DNA of 64,000 nt from Microcebus murinus (GCF_040939455.1 NC_134136.1:74476001-74540000), one strand, 5' to 3'; counted from the first letter of the stretch, positions 34,376 through 47,409 are shown. Notes: generated by a model not told the origin, from the sequence alone. Program-made: numbers and translations.

Positions 34376-35299
34376 ATAATTGAATGAACTTGCTAACATT
34401 TATTAGAGATTTTAGTTTTTATATTGCTGAGGGATATTTCTATATTGTCTTCCTTTTTTCCAATTATTTTCAATTATTCTTTATTTTCTAGTAGTAATAC
34501 ACACCCACGGTGCACGCTTTAAAAAAAATATTTTATGAAAGCATTAGTGTTCTGAAGACTGTTTTATTATAATAAAATTATAGATTATTCAAAATGAGAA
34601 TAAAATTAAAAATTAAGATTTGTATAATCCAGATGCAAAATTTTTTAGATTTCCTGACTTTTTTAAGGTTATCTTTTTATATAAATAAGATTGGAATATA
34701 TTATAAAATTTGGATTGCTGCTTATATTTTTCTTTTCCATTATTATGATTGTTTTTAATTGACACATAATAATTATACATATTTTGTGGTACAGTGTTAT
34801 ATTTCCATGCATGTATACAATGATTTATGATCGCATCAGGTTAATTAGCATATTATTGTTTTCTTGTAATTTTTAAAATTTATATGTATCAAAATGATTA
34901 TGGCCTTACAAAATGAGATGGGAGGTACGTTTTTCTCTTCTTTAATCTGGAAAAGTTTGTGTATAATTGGCATTTTTTCTTTCTTAAAGGGTCACAGTAT
35001 TATCACTTGGTGTACATAGTCTTATTATATTCTCTATTGGAAGGTTTTTAATTTAAAATTCCATTTAACTGAAATAAAGTTATTCAAATTACAAATTTCT
35101 TTTTCCCATGTATTGTTTTAATTTATAACAACAGTTTTACATTGTTAAGATATCTAACATTTATATTCTTTCACTAAATAAAATAGTTACTTGCATGCCC
35201 AACTTTATCAATAATTTATCCAGTCATTGTACAATGTTTTGTCCATCATTTATTTATCTTTTTGCTCCTAATTAGCTTGTTTTTCGAAAAATAAGTATC
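34376..35299. other. AT-rich interval, no gene
   Basis: A/T runs with no open frame or repeat signature that I can name. Confidence 0.45.
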
Positions 35300-35484
35300 C
35301 AGCAAAGATGAATGAATAAAGGAAATGTATATATACAAAGTGAAATACTATGCATTCATAAAGAATGAAATTGTGGTATTTATAGCAACATGGATATTAG
35401 TGCAGGTCATTATATTAAGTAAAAAAAGCCAGGCACAGAAAGACAATTAGCATGTGTTCTCAAATCATGTGGGATCAAAAAAGT
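35300..35484 (+). mobile_element. Older L1, left part (split by the next element)
   Basis: 'gaaatactatgcattcataa', 'agccaggcacagaaagacaa' and 'catgtgggatcaaaaaagtt' form a C-terminal L1 ORF2/3'UTR block. It resumes at 37171 with 'tgatctcatggaggtagata', exactly where other L1s continue. Confidence 0.82.
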
Positions 35485-37170
35485 TGAGGAAGGAAATAGC
35501 AGAGGATATAAACAGATGGAAATCCATACCATGCTCGTGGGTCAACAGACTGAACATCATTAAAATGTCTATACTACCCAAACTGATCTACAGATTCAAT
35601 GCAATACCTATTAAAATTCCATCAGCATTCTTCACAGATATAGAAAAAAAATTTATGCTTCATATCGAACCAAAGAAGACCCCAAATATCAAAAGCAATT
35701 CTAGGCAACAACAACAACAACAAAATGGGAGGTATTATTATGCCAGATGTCAAACTATACTACAAAGCTGTAGTAATTAAATCCATCTTGTATTGGCACT
35801 AAAATAGGAATATTGACCAGTGGAACAGATCTGAGAATCCTTATATAAAACTATCCTCATATAGCCATCTAATCTTTGACAAAGCAGACAATAACATATG
35901 CTGGGGAAAAGAATCCCTTTTCAATAAATGGTTCTGGGAAAACTGGATAGCCACTTGTAAAAGGCTAAAAAGGACCCACACCTTTCACCTCTCACAAAAA
36001 TAAACTCCCACTGGATAACAGAATTAAATCTAAGATATAAAACTATTAGAATTCTAGAGGAAAATGTTGGAAACACTCTCCTAGACATCAGACTAGGCAA
36101 AGCGTTTATGAAGAAGTCCCCAAAGGCAATCAAAGCAGCAACAAAAATAAATAAATGGGACATGATCAAAGTAAAAAGCTTCTGCACAGCCAAAGAAACA
36201 GTCATGAAAGTAAACAGACAACCTACATAATGGGAGAAAATTTTTGCATCCTACGCATCTGATAAGGGGCTGATAACTATAATATATTTAGAACTCACAA
36301 AAACCAGCAAGAGAAAAATCAAATAACCCTATTAAAAAGTGGGCAAAGGACTTGAACAGAAACTTTTCTAAAGAAGACAGAAGAATGGCCAACAAACATA
36401 TGAAAAAATGCTCAACATCTCTAATCATCAGGGAAAGGCAAATCAAAACCACAATGAGATATCACTTAACTCCAGTGAGAATGGCCTTTATCAAAAAGTC
36501 TCCAAACAATAAATGCTGGCATGAATGCGGAGAGAGAGGAACACTCCTATACTGCTGGTGGGACTGCAAACTAGTTCAACCTCTGTGGAAAGCAATATGG
36601 AGATACCTTAAAGCAATACAAGTGGATCTACCATTTGATCCAGTAATCCCATTACTGGGCATTTACCCTAAAAATCCAATGACACTCTACAAAAAAGACA
36701 CCTGCACTCGAATGTTTATAGCAGCACAATTCATAATTGCAAGGCTGTGGAAACAGCCCAAGTGCCCATCAATCCAAGAATGGATTAATAAAATGTGGTA
36801 TATGTATACCATGGAGTACTATTCATCTCTAAGAAACAACGGTGATATAGCACATCTTATAATTTCCTGGTTAGAGCTGGAACCCATACTACTATGTGAA
36901 GTATCACAAGAATGGAAAAACAAGCACCACATGTACTCACCAGCAACTGGCATTAACTGAGCAGCACCTAAGTGGACACATAGGTACTATAGTAATAGGG
37001 TATTGGTCAAGGGGGAGGGGGGCGGGTATATACATACATAATGAGTGAGATGTGCACCATCTGGGGGATGGTCATGCTGGAAACTCAGACTTGAGGGGGG
37101 AGGGAAGAAAGGGCATTTATTGAAACCTTAAAATCTGTACCCCCATAATATGCCAAAATGAAAAAAAAAA
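35485..37170 (+). mobile_element. L1, 5'-truncated, inserted in an older L1
   Basis: Begins in the ORF2 segment after RT ('gaggaaggaaatagcagagg'). The longest open part is 36352-36960 (202 aa), coding the ORF2 C-terminus including the Cys-rich block ([16 protein letters not shown]). The 3'UTR has a G-rich tract, and the A tail ends at 37170. Frameshifted upstream (35454-35780). Splits an older L1, giving a clear age order. Confidence 0.93.
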
Positions 37171-37510
37171 TGATCTCATGGAGGTAGATAATAGAATGAT
37201 AGATACCAGAGGCTGAGAAGTGTGTATGTGGTACAGAATGAATGGTTAATGGAAACAAACATACAGGTGGATAGAAGGAAAAGTTTTAATGTTTCATAGC
37301 AGAGTAGGGTGACTACAGTTAACAATACATTGTGCAGTTCAAAATAGCTAGAATACTTAAAATTATCCCAACACATAGAAATATAAATATTTGAGGTGAT
37401 GGATACCTCAAATACCTTGATTTGAGCATTACACATTCTATGCATGTAACAAAATATCATATGTACCTCATAAATGTGTACAAATATTATGTATCAGTTT
37501 TAAAAATCTG
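37171..37510 (+). mobile_element. Older L1, right part
   Basis: 'ataccagaggctgagaagtg', 'gtagggtgactacagttaac' and the closing 'ctcataaatgtgtacaaata' are typical of a primate L1 3'UTR. Continuous with 35300-35484 once the younger L1 is removed. Confidence 0.82.
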
Positions 37511-38224
37511 AAACTAATACACATACACTTACATAAGAATACACAGGCCAAAACCCAAGTGAAGCAATAAAAATCCAAACAAATCAAAACCCAATAAACA
37601 ACTCATCAGAAAACAAACTTCAACTCAAAAGCACAACCACTAGAAAAATGAAATAATAACAAATCAAATAAATTAACAAAATAAGTATAAGAAAGGAGCA
37701 ATCAGCAAAAATGAGCATATGAAATATCCACAAAAAGTAATGAAACAAAAACAAAACTAAACATGAATTATATAAATAAGAAATCATGACCTAAATAAAA
37801 CCACAACAAAATAATTACATAAACAACAATAATCACACAAGATGAACCAAACTCACAGAAGCATATTTGCACACATACACATAAAACTTCACATGGACAA
37901 ATATATATGCACTCAGAAATATAGGCAAATTCGACAGATAGTACCCAACATACACATGTACAAAAACCAAGCTTCAAATTAAACACAAGCACAAATGCAT
38001 ACCAATCACTAAGAAACACACAACAGAAAAAATCAATAGTCAACAAGCAAACAAAAATAAAATTATATACACAAAATAAAGGCATGAAGCTGTCTGATAC
38101 CACTAAAAAATGTAACATAAATTCCACAAAAAACATTCAAAGTCCAATATAAAATTTTACAAAACACAATTAAGAAAATAAAACACAGAAATGTATTACA
38201 CTGGAATGTAATGTAATGTATTAC
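37511..38224. other. A/C-rich, G-poor interval, no gene
   Basis: Strong strand asymmetry: the + strand is rich in A and C and poor in G. This opens a 122-aa minus-strand frame (38136-37768) rich in Phe, Cys and Val that has no domain signature and is a composition artefact. It sits directly before a MaLR LTR and could be decayed MaLR internal sequence, which I cannot verify. Confidence 0.4.
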
Positions 38225-38560
38225 ACTCATTCATATATTGAAGCCCTAATACCCAATGTGAGTATAATTGGAGGTGGGGCCTTTGGGAGATAATTAGGTT
38301 TAGATGAAGTCATGAAGCTGTAGCATGTATATTGGGCTCTGTCTCTCTTGATATCTGTCTCTTTCTTTCTCCAAATTCATGCACCAACGAAAGACCATGA
38401 GAACACAGAAGATGGTGTCACAAGGAATGGACCATGCTGGCATCTTGATCTTGTATTTCTTGCCTCCAGAACTGTGAGAAAATTAATTTCTGTTGTTTAA
38501 GCCACCCAATCAGTCTATGGTATTTTGTTATGACAGCCTTAGCTGACCAATACATGCATA
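38225..38560 (+). mobile_element. MaLR LTR (MLT1-like)
   Basis: 'catatattgaagccctaata', 'gaggtggggcctttgggaga', 'gccaccc' after 'tctgttgtttaa', and 'ggtattttgttatgacagcc' in order. This is the same LTR type as 13488-13858. Confidence 0.85.
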
Positions 38561-39329
38561 AACACCAAAATTAAATCAAGGCAAATAACAAATGGGAACA
38601 TACATGGAAATGACAAATATTATACTCAAATAAGAAAAAAAAATAATGCCAAAACAAACTCAAATCAAGCAAATCCCCTCTGAACAAACTAAATTCTCCC
38701 CCAAACAACATAAATTTATTAAGACAACCTCTGGTGAATCTGGCCATAAGGTACTATATATTATGAGTAGTTAAGATCCAGTGCCCCAGTAATCCCTCAA
38801 AATGTAGAAAGTAGACACTGTAAGCAAAAGATAGAGGTTGTATACTGTCAAACATGTTTGTTAAGAAGGAAAAATAAATTATTATTACTCTCTTGGTCAA
38901 AAATCTAAATTTCACTAAGTTTTGAGGTTCAGTGAGGCATGTGGCTGTTTTGAAATTAGCAGTTAAACTGCAGAAACACATTATCCATGAAGCCACTGAT
39001 GTGATTAAAGGAGGATTATTTGTGAGAGAGCGTTAAGATATCCCATATTTCTCAACATGAGGATGTAAAATTTATAACGTGCTTCCCAAACACATGTACT
39101 GGTTCCATGATGAAGATGGCCTCTTGCAGTCTGGCGCTTGCCACTTGGCTCCCCACCCTCTTCTTCCTCTCAATTCCCTCTTCCCCTCCCTCCCCCTCCC
39201 TCTCTGTTAGGTTCAGAGTTAATAAGTGTCACCACAAGAAAGTGGGAGAGAAGCCTAGAAGCTATCTCCTGACTATCAGTTCTATCATGCCCTTCTCTCC
39301 TTCAAATATAGCTTTCAAAAGTAAAAAAA
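38561..39329. other. Unassigned intergenic sequence
   Basis: No gene. A 75-aa frame at 39107-39334 runs into L1 sequence and is not credible. Confidence 0.4.
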
Positions 39330-39460
39330 CATGAGTGAGATGTGCACCATCTGGGGGATGGTCATGCTGGAAACTCAGACTTGTAGGGGAAGGGGGGAAA
39401 GGGCATTTATTGAAACCTTAAAATTTGCACCCCCATAATATGCCCAAATAAAATAAAAAG
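39330..39460 (+). mobile_element. L1 3'UTR stub, about 130 bp
   Basis: Only the last part of the 3'UTR ('gagatgtgcaccatctgggg' to 'acccccataatatgccc') plus an A-rich tail. It is an extreme 5' truncation. Confidence 0.9.
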
Positions 39461-39791
39461 CAATAATTAAAAAAGACTATAGGCTTCTTGGGTGGGCTAT
39501 TGGTGACAAAGGTTTGAAAAGTATTTTCAAAGGCAGTCAATAAGAAAATATTTTTGCCTTTAAGAAGAAAATGGACTTTGAGGTTCAGCAATGGAGAGAT
39601 TGGAGAGGCAGGAGAGTCTTTTAGGAGCTATAAAGAAGTATTGGGAATGGTGAAAAGTCCACAAATGAGGAAAGGTTAGAGAATTTTGGAATCTAGGGGA
39701 AGACCTTTCAGCTGACAAAGAAGGAAGACTTTCCTTAATACAATGTATTTCTCATTTTAGTCAAGCCTCATTTGGCAAAAAATATATAAAT
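39461..39791. other. Unassigned spacer between two L1 copies
   Basis: No gene or repeat recognised. Confidence 0.4.
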
Positions 39792-40596
39792 TCTTTAAGA
39801 CAGAATAATGGCCAAGAAACATATGAAAAAATGCTCAACATCTCTAATCATCAGGGAAATGCAAATCAAAACCACAATGAGATATCACTTAACTCCAGTG
39901 AGAATGGCCTTTATCACAAAGTCCCCAAACAATAAATGTTGGTGTGGATGTGGAGAGACAGGAACACTCCTACACTGCTGGTGGGACTGCAAACTAGTTC
40001 AACCTCTGTGGAAAGCAATATGGAGATACCTTAAAGCGATACAAGTGGATCTACCATTTGATTCAGCAATTCCACTTCTGGACATTTACCCAAAAGATCA
40101 AAAGTCACTTTATGAAAAAGACACCTGCACTTGAATGTTTATAGCAGCACAATTTATAATTGCAAAGTTTTGGAAACAACCCAAGTGCCCATCAATTCAA
40201 GAGTACATTGATAAAATGTGGTATATGTATACAATGGAGTATTATTCAGCTTTAAGAAACAATGGCGATATGGCAGCTCTGGTATTTTCCTGGATAGAGC
40301 TATAACCCATTCTACTAAGTAAAGTATCTCAAGAATGGAAAAATAAGCACCACATGTACTCACCAGCAAATTAGTATTAATGGATCAACACTCCGTGAAC
40401 ATATAGGAATAACACTTATTGGGTGTCGGGAAGGTGGGAGGGGGGAGGATGGGATGGGTATATACAAACACAATGAATGAGATGTGCAACGTTTAGGGGA
40501 TGGTCACATTTGAGGCTCTGAATCAAGGGGGGGTATGGGCAATATATGTAACCTTAACATTTGTACTCCCATAATATGCTAAAATTTTTAAAAAAG
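39792..40596 (+). mobile_element. L1 3' end, 5'-truncated
   Basis: ORF2 C-terminus is open 39808-40134 (108 aa) and then broken by a stop at the position that other copies read as CTRMF. The 3'UTR ends 'gtactcccataatatgctaa' with an A tail. Confidence 0.92.
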
Positions 40597-41282
40597 AACC
40601 TAAATGGAAGTGTTTTCCCAGGAGTCCACAGTTCTTATGTACAGTCTAGAAAACAGAAAAAGTTCTTGAGGTAGTCCAACACTGAAGAGTGGGTGCACAG
40701 GATCCAAAAGAAGCATGTCTGTGCTTGCAGCTACAACCCCATCCCCAGGGCTACCACATATGCACTACATGTTGTACATTACATTTCTCAAAAATGTGCC
40801 ATTCATATTTTGGCTCACATGAATGACACCTTCTTGTGAAACGCACTGCACACTGAATGGCTGAATGTGGCAGCCCAGATCAACATTTCCCATTGATGCA
40901 GCTTTAATTCAAGCCTTCACAGTGTCCTGCCTTTGCATGGTCACCAAGATTTATGCCAAGGAACTGTGCTGCATCTCCCCCACAGCCCTCCCTCTTCTAA
41001 CCTACACCGAGTGAATGTTTAACATACAGATTTTTAGGCTGAGCAAGAATAAATTAATTGTTCTTAATTGCTAATACACACATATCAAATAAATAAGCTA
41101 AAATGAATCTGGAGCTGAGAAGAGTAAAATAGCATCCTTTATCTTTGATCCCATTTTCTGTCTTGTCTATCACTCTTGTTAAATTTATGTGGCCTTTTCT
41201 CTTTCCAACGTCTCAAGAAGAAATGAAATTTTTGCCCTCTCCATCATGGTACCTTCTGACTGTTCTTCACTTTTTTGTACCC
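40597..41282. other. Unassigned intergenic sequence
   Basis: No gene. 40700-41030 has moderate GC but no usable frame or splice context. Confidence 0.4.
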
Positions 41283-41299
41283 AGGCTTTTGTATTTTAA

Positions 41300-41642
41300 A
41301 AAAAAAAATTTTAAATTTCTTTTATTTCACATTACTGGGGTCAAATGTTTAGGTTACATATATTGCATCTGCCCTATCCATGTCAGAGCTACAAGTGTGT
41401 CCATCCCCAGAAGGTGCACATCACCCCCATTAGGTGTGAATATACCCATCTCCTCCTCCCCCCTCCCACCTGCCTGACACCCAATGAATGTTACTACTAT
41501 ATGTGTACTTAAGTGTTGGTAAGTTAAGTCAGTTAATACCAATTTGCTGGTGAGTACATGTGGTGCTTGTTTCTCCATTTTTGTGATACTTAACTTAGTA
41601 GAATGGTCTCCAGATCTATCCAAGATAATATAAGAGGTGCTA
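41300..41642 (-). mobile_element. 3' part of a twin-primed L1 (reverse orientation)
   Basis: Reverse L1 3'UTR and last codons of ORF2, ending at 'aatataagaggtgctag'. It is joined directly to a + strand ORF2 segment at 41643. Together with the right part it is one insertion, flanked by a 17-bp near-duplication (14 of 17 identical) at 41283-41299 and 42828-42844. Confidence 0.85.
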
Positions 41643-42827
41643 GAAACCACAGTGAGATATCACTTACCTCCTGTAAGAATGGCCTTTATCAAAAAGTCCC
41701 AAAACAATAAATGCTGGTGTGAATGTGGAGAGATAGGAACACTCACATACTGCTGGTGGGACTGCAAACTGTGGGGAGTTAGCTATGCTCCCAGCAAAAA
41801 ATTTGGTCCCTTAGGCAGGGGTTGTTGCAAAGGATAAGAAAATAATAGAAATAAAAGAATATACTGAGATAAAGGTATAGTTTTATAGATTTATAAGTAA
41901 AAGGGTGATACTTGGGGGACCCCACAATATTTTCATAAATTGGGAAGCCCAGAATAAAGTTTCACATGGGTATTTATAGGTACAGATATCATGTGCCAGG
42001 GGTAACAGATTTACATAATAATGGGTAGCTTGTTTTAGGTTAAAAGTCTCCCAAAAGGCTTCTACAGATCCCTTAATTAACTCTATCTATGTGAACAAAT
42101 GGTTACAAAATCTTTCAAAGACAAACTTCCAAGTTCTAAGATAAAACTATCACTTATCCAAAAGGCTAAATAGAGACACAGTGGCTCCATATTTCTTTTT
42201 CTAGTTACTGTGGATGGAGACAGGTAGGTAGTCTGGAGTCATTCAAGAACTGTCCCTTGGGCTAATTGCTTTTAGCCACAGGTGTCTGTCTGGTGGGCAG
42301 GCACTCTTTGATTAGCTCTAATGCTGTGGCTCCATACAAACCTGCTTTGTTGTTCAATGCAGGTGAAAACCACAAATTTGAGACTGCAGTGTCACCTTGG
42401 AAAGCAACTGCCACTGGCTTTTGAGATGCCCTCCTGAGGGGAAGCAGCCTTTGATATGCGAATTAGCATGTTCACATATTCCTTTAGGGCAAAGCCCTGC
42501 AAAATTCCTGAGATAATTTCTGTCTCTAATATAGAAATATTAATTTATTGAGCGACAGCAAACTAGTAAGTATAACCTCTGTGGAAAATAATATGGAGAT
42601 ATCTCAAATAGCTACAAGTAGAACTACCATTTGATCCAGTAGTCTCCATTAATGGACATGTACCCAAAGGGAAGAAAAGACATTCTATAAAGAACAAATC
42701 TGCAATTGAATGTTTATAGCATTCACTCATTCATTGCAAAGATGTAGAAACAACCCAAGTGCCCATCAATGCATGAGTGGATTAATAAAATGTGGTATAT
42801 GTATATCATGGAGTTCTACTCAGCCAC
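41643..42827 (+). mobile_element. Inverted 5' part of the same twin-primed L1, split by a solo LTR
   Basis: ORF2 C-terminal sequence in + orientation (41643-41769, continued 42558-42827). It ends at 'gagttctactcagcc', about 20 bases short of where the minus segment begins. That is the small gap expected of twin priming. Confidence 0.85.
41770..42557. mobile_element. Solo LTR, probably class II (ERVK-like)
   Basis: 788 bp with TGTGGGGAG...GAGCGACA ends (TG...CA), flanked by a perfect 6-bp duplication GCAAAC at 41764-41769 and 42558-42563. Removing it restores continuous L1 sequence. A 6-bp duplication favours class II integration. Orientation is unresolved, because AATAAA-like and TATA-like strings exist on both strands. 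Confidence 0.88.
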
Positions 42828-42844
42828 AGGTTCTTGTATTATAA

Positions 42845-43719
42845 TGTGGTATTTGAGTTGAATTATGAAAGTTCAGTTATGAGATATTTAATATATCAAT
42901 CATTTAAAAGTAATGGCTAGAAATGTCACATTGATATATCATCAACAACTTTAATATGAAAAGATATTTGATTTCTATTGTTTACAAAATCAGTGTAACT
43001 ATAAGAAACTGAGATTTGCTGCTCACTTACATAAAACAAGAAATGCTCATTTTAGTCAGATATTAATGGGAATAAATATATAATTATTTTTCCCCATTCA
43101 AGTTCACAGACCTCATGAATTTAATCCTCTAGAACCTCTCAGCAGCCAAGACAAGAACCCATAAACTAAGGTAATATTAACTTACACTGGTCAGTACTAC
43201 TTTTATTTCTCTAAAAGCAAGTGAATATAGTCTCTAGATGTGGCTGTGGATCTCTGTGCCCTCAAGTGCTGTTCTGTGCTTGTAAGCCTCATCTATGAAT
43301 TTTGCTTAGTGTTCCTATGGCCATCAATATCCATATGATATCATCTATTTGACATATCTATGTGTAAACTAGAGGAGTATATGTGTGCTCAGCCTTTTAG
43401 AGACATTCTATTTTGTCTTATTTTCCGATGCTCCATGCTGCTCAAAGCTCATCTTGTAATTTCCCTTCTCTGGCCCTGGAATTAACAATTTCTCTAAGTA
43501 TTCCATGTTCCTTTAATTAGAGAATGGGATACAAAAGAAACCAAGATCTGAGGTATGATTTTGAGACAGACTTTTTCCATCATTACATTCCAGGAACTAT
43601 TTACTATGACCAAATAAGACTAAGATGTGGGCAAAGGATATTCAACAGAAAAAGTTTGTAGACATAAAAGATGATTTACAAACTAATGCACAGTAAAATT
43701 AAAACTTTGTGTATGTACA
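42845..43719. other. Unassigned intergenic sequence
   Basis: No gene or named repeat seen. Confidence 0.4.
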
Positions 43720-43884
43720 TAGTCCTGGGTATTTTAACTCATATATAGATAGAGTAAGCATCACCACTATCAAGGTAAAGAACAATTAGTTGCACCACAG
43801 TGAATCCTTTCCATCTGTCGTTATGTAGTTCCCCCTACCCCTACTACAAGCCCTGACAATGAATAATCTATTTGCCATTAATAT
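43720..43884 (+). mobile_element. Old L1M fragment
   Basis: 'aactcatatatagatagagt', 'catcaccactatcaaggta' and 'ctacaagccctgacaatgaa' match the L1M 3' pattern. Confidence 0.55.
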
Positions 43885-45945
43885 AACATAGTGCTGAAAG
43901 TCCTTGATACAGCAATCAGACAAGAGAGCATCCAAATGGGACCAGAAGAGATCAAACTCTCACTCTTTGCTGATGGCATGATATTATACCTGGAAAACTC
44001 CACATATTCAACCAAGAGGCTCCATTAATTGATAAATGAATTTGGTAAAGTCTTGGGATACAAAATCAATACACAGAAATGAGAGGCATTCATATACGCA
44101 AACAACAGTACAAGTGAGAACCAAATCAAAGACTCAACTTCCTTCAAAATAGCAACAAAGAAAGTAAAATACCTAGAAATGTATTTAACTAAGGAGGTAA
44201 AAGACCTCTACAGGGAGAACTATGAAACACTGAAGAAGGAAATAGCAGAGGATGTAAGCAGGTGGAAGAATATACCATGTTCATAGGTCAGAGGAATCAA
44301 CATCATTAAAATGTCTATACTACCCAAAGTGACCTACAGAGTCAATGCAATCCCTATCAAAATATCATCATCATTTTTCACAGATATAGAAAAAATAATT
44401 CTTGCTTCTTATGGAACCAGAGAAGAACCCATATAGCAAAATCAATCCTAGGCAATAAAAACAAAATAGGAAGTATCAATTTACCAGACTTCAAACTATA
44501 CTACAAGGTTATAGTAATTAAAACAGCTTTTCTTTTTTTTTTTCTTTTTAGGGGAGTTAATACAGTTGTATAAAACAGCTTTTCATTGGCACAAGAACAG
44601 GGAACAGTGGAACAGAACCGAGAACCCAGATATAAAACCATCCTCGTATAACCAACTAATCTTCAACAAAGCAGACAAAAACATACACTGGTAAAAAGAA
44701 TCCCTATTCAATAAATAGTGGTGAGACAACTGGATAGCCACATGTAGAAGACTGAAACAGGACCCAAAGCTTTCACCTCTCACAAAAATCAACTCATGCT
44801 GAGTAACAGACTTGAACCTTAGGTGTGAAACTATTAGAATCCTAGAGGAAAACTTTGGAAATACTCTTCTAGACATTGACCTAGGCAAAGAATTTATGAA
44901 GATGACCCCAAAGGCAACCACAGCAGCAACAAAAATAAATAAATGGGACCTGATCAAAATTAAAAGCTTCTGCACAGCCAAAAAAACTGTCAAGAGAGCA
45001 ACCAAACAACCCACGGAATGGGAGAAAATTTTCGCAAACTACACCTCTGATAAAGGGCTAATAACTAGACTTTATTTAGAACTCAGGAAAATCACCAAGG
45101 TAAAATCAAACAACCCTATCAAAAAGCGGGCAAATGACATGAACAAACATTTTTCAAAAGAAGACAGAATAATGGAAAATAAACATATGAAAAAGTGTTC
45201 AACATCTCTAATCACAGGGAAATGCAAATTAAAACCACAATGAGATATCACCTATCTCCAGTAAGAATGACCTCTATCAAAAAGTCGCCAAACAATAAAT
45301 GTTGGGATGGATGTGGAGAGATAGGAATACTCCTACACTGCTGGTGGGACTGCAAACTAGTTCAACCTCTGTGTAAAGCAATATGGAAATACCTTAAAGG
45401 GATACAAGTGGATCTACCATTTGATCCAGCAATGCCACTACTGGGCATCAACCCAAAAGATCAAAAGTCACTTTATGAAAAAGGCACCTGCACTCGAATG
45501 TTTATAGCAGCACAATTCACAATTGCAAAGTTTTGGAAACAACCCAAGTGTCCATCAATTCTTGACTGCATTAATAAAATGTGGTCTAGGTATGCCATGG
45601 AGTACTATTCAGCTTTAAGAAACAATGGTGATATAGCACCTCCTGTATTTTCCTGGATAGAGCTGGAGCCCATTCTACTAAGTAAAGTATCTCAAGAATA
45701 GAAAAACTAGCACCACATGTACTCACCAGAAAATTGGTATTAACGGATCAACACCTAAGTAAACATGTAGGAATAACATTTATTGGGTGTTGGGCAGTTG
45801 GGAGTTGGGAGGAGGGGCTGGGTATATACAAAAACACACTTGAAGCTCTGACTCAAGGGGGAAGAGGGGCCATGGGCAATATACATAACCATAACATTTG
45901 TACCCCCATAATATGCTGAAATAAAAAAAAGAAATAAAATAATAA
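43885..45945 (+). mobile_element. L1, 5'-truncated, defective
   Basis: Starts within RT ('tagtgctgaaagtccttgat'). The YADD-equivalent is LFADGM near 43970, with the second Asp replaced. ORF2 frames: 44812-45243 and 45195-45701 (C-terminal, 168 aa). It contains a 39-base foreign insertion at 44533. The 3' end shares 'gtggtctaggtatgcc' and a shortened 3'UTR with 32790-33150. Confidence 0.92.
44533..44571 (-). mobile_element. Micro-retroposon: 39-base poly(A)-tailed insertion
   Basis: Inside L1 ORF2. On the minus strand: a 22-base unrecognised body (atacaactgtattaactccc, then ct) and an A-rich tail. Flanked by a perfect 13-bp duplication AAAACAGCTTTTC at 44520-44532 and 44572-44584, so it was inserted by the L1 machinery. 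Confidence 0.85.
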
Positions 45946-46904
45946 TGTAATATAAATGGCATCATGCAAGTATAGAACCTTTTGGGACTGTTTTCTTTCA
46001 TTCAGCAATATATCTTTGAGACTAATGTAATTGCTGTATGTATCAGTGATACATTTTTTTGTGTGTGGAATAGTATTCCAATGAATAGATGTGCCATACT
46101 CATTGAAGTAAATTTCAGTTGTTTCTAGTTTTTTCCCTTGCAAATAAAGTTATCTAAAGAATACATGCAAATAGCAAGCTAGCACATAAAAATGTACATT
46201 CAAATAGCAAGTAAGCTCATAAAAATCAGTTATTATGGAATTATAAGTTACAACTTTAATGAGATAGCACTTTACTCCCACTAGGATAGCTAAAATTAAA
46301 AAGGCTAAATATACTAAGTGGTGTTAAGGATGTGGAGGAACAGAAAATATGAAAATGTAAATAGTACAACTACTATTTGGAAAGAGATGTGCAGTTTCTT
46401 TAAAAGTTACACATAAATGTCCCATATGATTTTGCCATTCCAAAACAAACATCCAAACAGAAACTTATACATCAATGTTTACACTAGCATTATTCGTATT
46501 AGCAAAAATCTTGAAACAACCCAAATGTCCATCAACAGGTATTTGGATGAACAAATCATGGCATATACTGAAAGCCACTCAGCTGTACAACTATTTGAAT
46601 CATTGATACATGTAACAACTTAAATGCTTCTCAAAATAATTACAATTATATAAAAGCGAGACAAAAGAGTATATACTATTTTTTTTCTGGAGACAAAAGC
46701 ATAACAAATAGCAGTTGCCAAGGCAAATATACTGATCAGGAGGAATCACCTTGTAGAGGTAGGCAAAAGGAAATACTACATTTTCTAACATAAGCATATA
46801 CAATGTATAACTGCTTCTCAATCTCTGTAGGGACCTGAGTATGAAAAGGGATACTTAAAACAATAAGGAGTAAATAAAGCCAGTACAAAATATTCTCATT
46901 TTCA
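45575..46904 (+). repeat. Local segmental duplication, copy B
   Basis: Counterpart of 32790-34129. It includes the L1 3' tail (to 45945), the L1M-like block 45950-46190, the duplicated 'caaatagcaag' motif and the older L1 ORF2 end (46240-46880). Small substitutions and indels separate the copies. Confidence 0.92.
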
Positions 46905-47401
46905 AGAATACTAAACTAAATCTCAACAAAATACTAGCAAACCTAGTCCCATAGCACATTTAAAACTAATTTAAATATACAACAATAAAATAAGAAAGCT
47001 AAATAATAAAAGCCATAAACTAAATATCAAAAACAACCCCACAATAATATGCACATAATGTAAGCACACTAATATATAATTACAATTCCAAATATAATGC
47101 ACACATGAATTATTTCTACCACTACCATACAGGTATACAAAAAATTATGAAAAACTCAGGTAAGGAACTGTCACAGACAAGTACATGGGAAATGCTGAGA
47201 GCATAGGAAGGAGCAGATAAGATACGGGTAGCAGTAGGCATGTTAAGTACCCTTCTTACTACAATGATAGGTGACAAAGAACAGCAATTTCTCTATATTA
47301 CAACCTAAATTTCCCCCAAAGCTTGGGCTGGGGTAAGATACATGATGTAGATTTGGACACACAAATTCACAAACAAAAGTTGTCAATTCAACCCTAAAAT
47401 G
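46905..47401. other. Unassigned A/C-rich sequence
   Basis: 46905-47160 has the same A/C-rich, G-poor look as 37511-38224. No gene. Confidence 0.4.
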
Positions 47402-47409
47402 GTTTAAAG

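Noticed and set aside
37768..38136. 122-aa minus-strand frame rich in Phe, Cys and Val
   Set aside because: Follows from the A/C-rich composition of the + strand; no domain, signal or conserved motif.
39107..39334. 75-aa frame starting MMKMASCSLALATWLPTLFF, signal-peptide-like
   Set aside because: The hydrophobic start is chance; no promoter or homologous motif, and the end runs into an L1 stub.
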